64,000 bases of DNA. Source: Streptomyces spectabilis. GTDB lineage: Bacteria > Actinomycetota > Actinomycetes > Streptomycetales > Streptomycetaceae. Under the pieces are notes generated by a model. That model worked only from the letters and a program-made list of their open reading frames with translations, made no database searches and was not told the origin of the DNA. Shown piece by piece: positions 62,920 through 64,000 of this stretch. Each line of letters starts with the position of its first letter. The first letter of the stretch is position 1. The translations under genes were made by a program, and so were the position numbers. The stretch is taken from positions 7,636,501-7,700,500 of the forward strand of contig NZ_CP023690.1 of the NCBI RefSeq assembly GCF_008704795.1, given 5' to 3'.

Positions 62920-64000
62920 TCATCGGCCGCCCCCCAACAGCCCCGCCGCGCGAGCCCACCGGTACTTCGCCCCGAGGACCTCGACCGGCTTCTCCGTGGT
63001 GTACGGGTAGGCCACGACGCCGCGCTCGTAGAGGTACTGGCAGGCCTCCTCCACCTCGACGTCGCCCGCGAGGGAGGCGACGACGGGCTTGTCGATGCCG
63101 CGCTCGTGGAACTCGGCGATCACGCGGGCCGTGAGTTCGGCGAAGACCATGGGAGGGGTGACGATGGTGTGCCAGTAGCCGAGGACGAGCGCGTGGACGC
63201 GGGGATCCTCCATGCCGAGCCGGATCGTCGCCTCGTACGTCGACGGGGGCTCGCCGCCGGTGATGTCCACCGGATTGCCCGCGGCCCCGAACGGCGGGAT
63301 GAAGGCGCGGAACGCCGCGTCCAGGTCGGGCGGGATCTCCATGAGCCGCAGGCCGTTGTCGGTCACGGCGTCCGAGAGCAGTACGCCGGAGCCGCCCGCC
63401 CCGGTGATGATGACGACGTTGTCCCCGCGGGGCGTGGGGAGGACGGGCAACGCCCGCGCGTACTCCAGCATCTCGGCCAGGCCCGGGGCGCGGATCACCC
63501 CCGCCTGCCTGAGGACGTCGTCGTAGACGGCGTCGTCGCCCGCCAGCGCGCCCGTGTGGGATCCGGCGGCCCGGGCGCCCGCCGCGGTGCGGCCAGCCTT
63601 GAGGACGACGACGGGCTTCTTCGGAACGGTGGCGCGCGCGGCCGCCACGAACGCCCGGCCGTCCTTGAGGTCCTCCAGGTGCATGGCGATGCACTGGGTG
63701 CGGGGATCCTCGCCGAACCACGTGAGCAGGTCGTCCTCGTCGAGGTCCGACTTGTTGCCGAGCCCCACGATCGCCGAGACGCCGGTCTTCGTGGTGCGCG
63801 CGAAGCCGAGGACGGCCATCCCGATGCCGCCCGACTGCGAGGTGAGGGCCACCCCGCCCTTCACGTCGTACGGAGTGCAGAACGTCGCGCACAGGTCCTG
63901 CCACGTCGAGTAGTAGCCGTAGATGTTCGGCCCGAGCAGTCGCACTCCGTGGCGTCGCCCGATGGCCACGATCTCGTCCTGGAGGGCCTGCTCCCCGGTC
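62920..64000 (-). CDS. Acyl-CoA synthetase (NDP-forming) alpha-type subunit, 5' end cut by window
   Basis: At least 360 residues are visible and the start lies beyond base 64000. The CoA-binding/succinyl-CoA-ligase alpha fold is clear: SQSGGIGMAVLGFA, VVVLKAGRTAAGARAAGSHTGALAGDDAV (with the phospho-acceptor His), and ITGAGGSGVLLSDAV. The frame ends without the C-terminal ATP-grasp domain, so that part would be a separate gene. Next to OFA transporters it could activate formate or oxalate to CoA esters; this is inference. Confidence 0.85.
   Translation of the reverse strand, partial: TGEQALQDEIVAIGRRHGVRLLGPNIYGYYSTWQDLCATFCTPYDVKGGVALTSQSGGIGMAVLGFARTTKTGVSAIVGLGNKSDLDEDDLLTWFGEDPRTQCIAMHLEDLKDGRAFVAAARATVPKKPVVVLKAGRTAAGARAAGSHTGALAGDDAVYDDVLRQAGVIRAPGLAEMLEYARALPVLPTPRGDNVVIITGAGGSGVLLSDAVTDNGLRLMEIPPDLDAAFRAFIPPFGAAGNPVDITGGEPPSTYEATIRLGMEDPRVHALVLGYWHTIVTPPMVFAELTARVIAEFHERGIDKPVVASLAGDVEVEEACQYLYERGVVAYPYTTEKPVEVLGAKYRWARAAGLLGGGR

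Overview
The window has very high GC content, strong G/C bias at third codon positions, GTG and TTG starts, and families typical of actinobacteria (FxsT-like NB-ARC/TPR protein, MmyB-type regulator, OFA transporter with its small subunit, Tat-exported sugar enzymes). It is almost certainly chromosomal Streptomyces or a close relative. No rRNA, tRNA, CRISPR array, transposase or phage gene was seen.

Layout. 1-7.3 kb: end of an OsmC-like gene, a solitary dnaK paralogue behind a HAIR-like site, an MmyB-type regulator divergent from an ADP-ribosylglycohydrolase, a pterin dehydratase, two methyltransferases (one with a histidine-rich head) and a VOC protein. 7.4-14.8 kb: a four-gene NTP-dependent conflict operon (Trypco1, trypsin-VMAP, MoxR AAA+, vWA-like/NB-ARC/TPR). 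14.9-22.3 kb: an aldo-keto reductase, then a complete pqqABCDE set running directly into a GH105 hydrolase, a polysaccharide-lyase-like protein and a secreted PQQ-type sugar dehydrogenase. 22.3-33.9 kb: fadD, an MFS exporter with a divergent Lrp regulator, a LysR regulator with a divergent SBF transporter, a surface propeller protein, a sialidase, and a quinone-oxidoreductase-like gene divergent from a MarR regulator. 34-38.7 kb: fdhD, a deletion scar joining pieces of a formate dehydrogenase gene and panE, an OFA transporter plus small subunit, a FabH-like enzyme and a GntR/FCD regulator.

39-50.5 kb is a sugar locus: ROK regulator, ABC importer, oxidoreductase, isomerase, a secreted PQQ-type dehydrogenase with PKD and carbohydrate-binding parts, and a ThuA/3-keto-disaccharide-hydrolase lipoprotein. 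50.7-58.5 kb is a tightly coupled ebo-type cluster (inositol-phosphate-synthase-like protein, EboC prenyltransferase, isomerase, EboA, EboB, EboE, EboF), in which the prenyltransferase carries an unusual repetitive insertion. A Tat-exported isomerase follows. 59.9-64 kb: two tandem OFA transporters downstream of an acyl-CoA synthetase (NDP-forming) alpha-type gene cut by the window edge, consistent with oxalate/formate use.

Two connections stand out. PQQ synthesis is physically coupled to secreted sugar enzymes that could use it. Separately, several palindromes in divergent promoters pair convincingly with adjacent regulators (MarR, LysR, GntR). The conflict operon and the modified ebo cluster are the strongest candidates for unusual biology.
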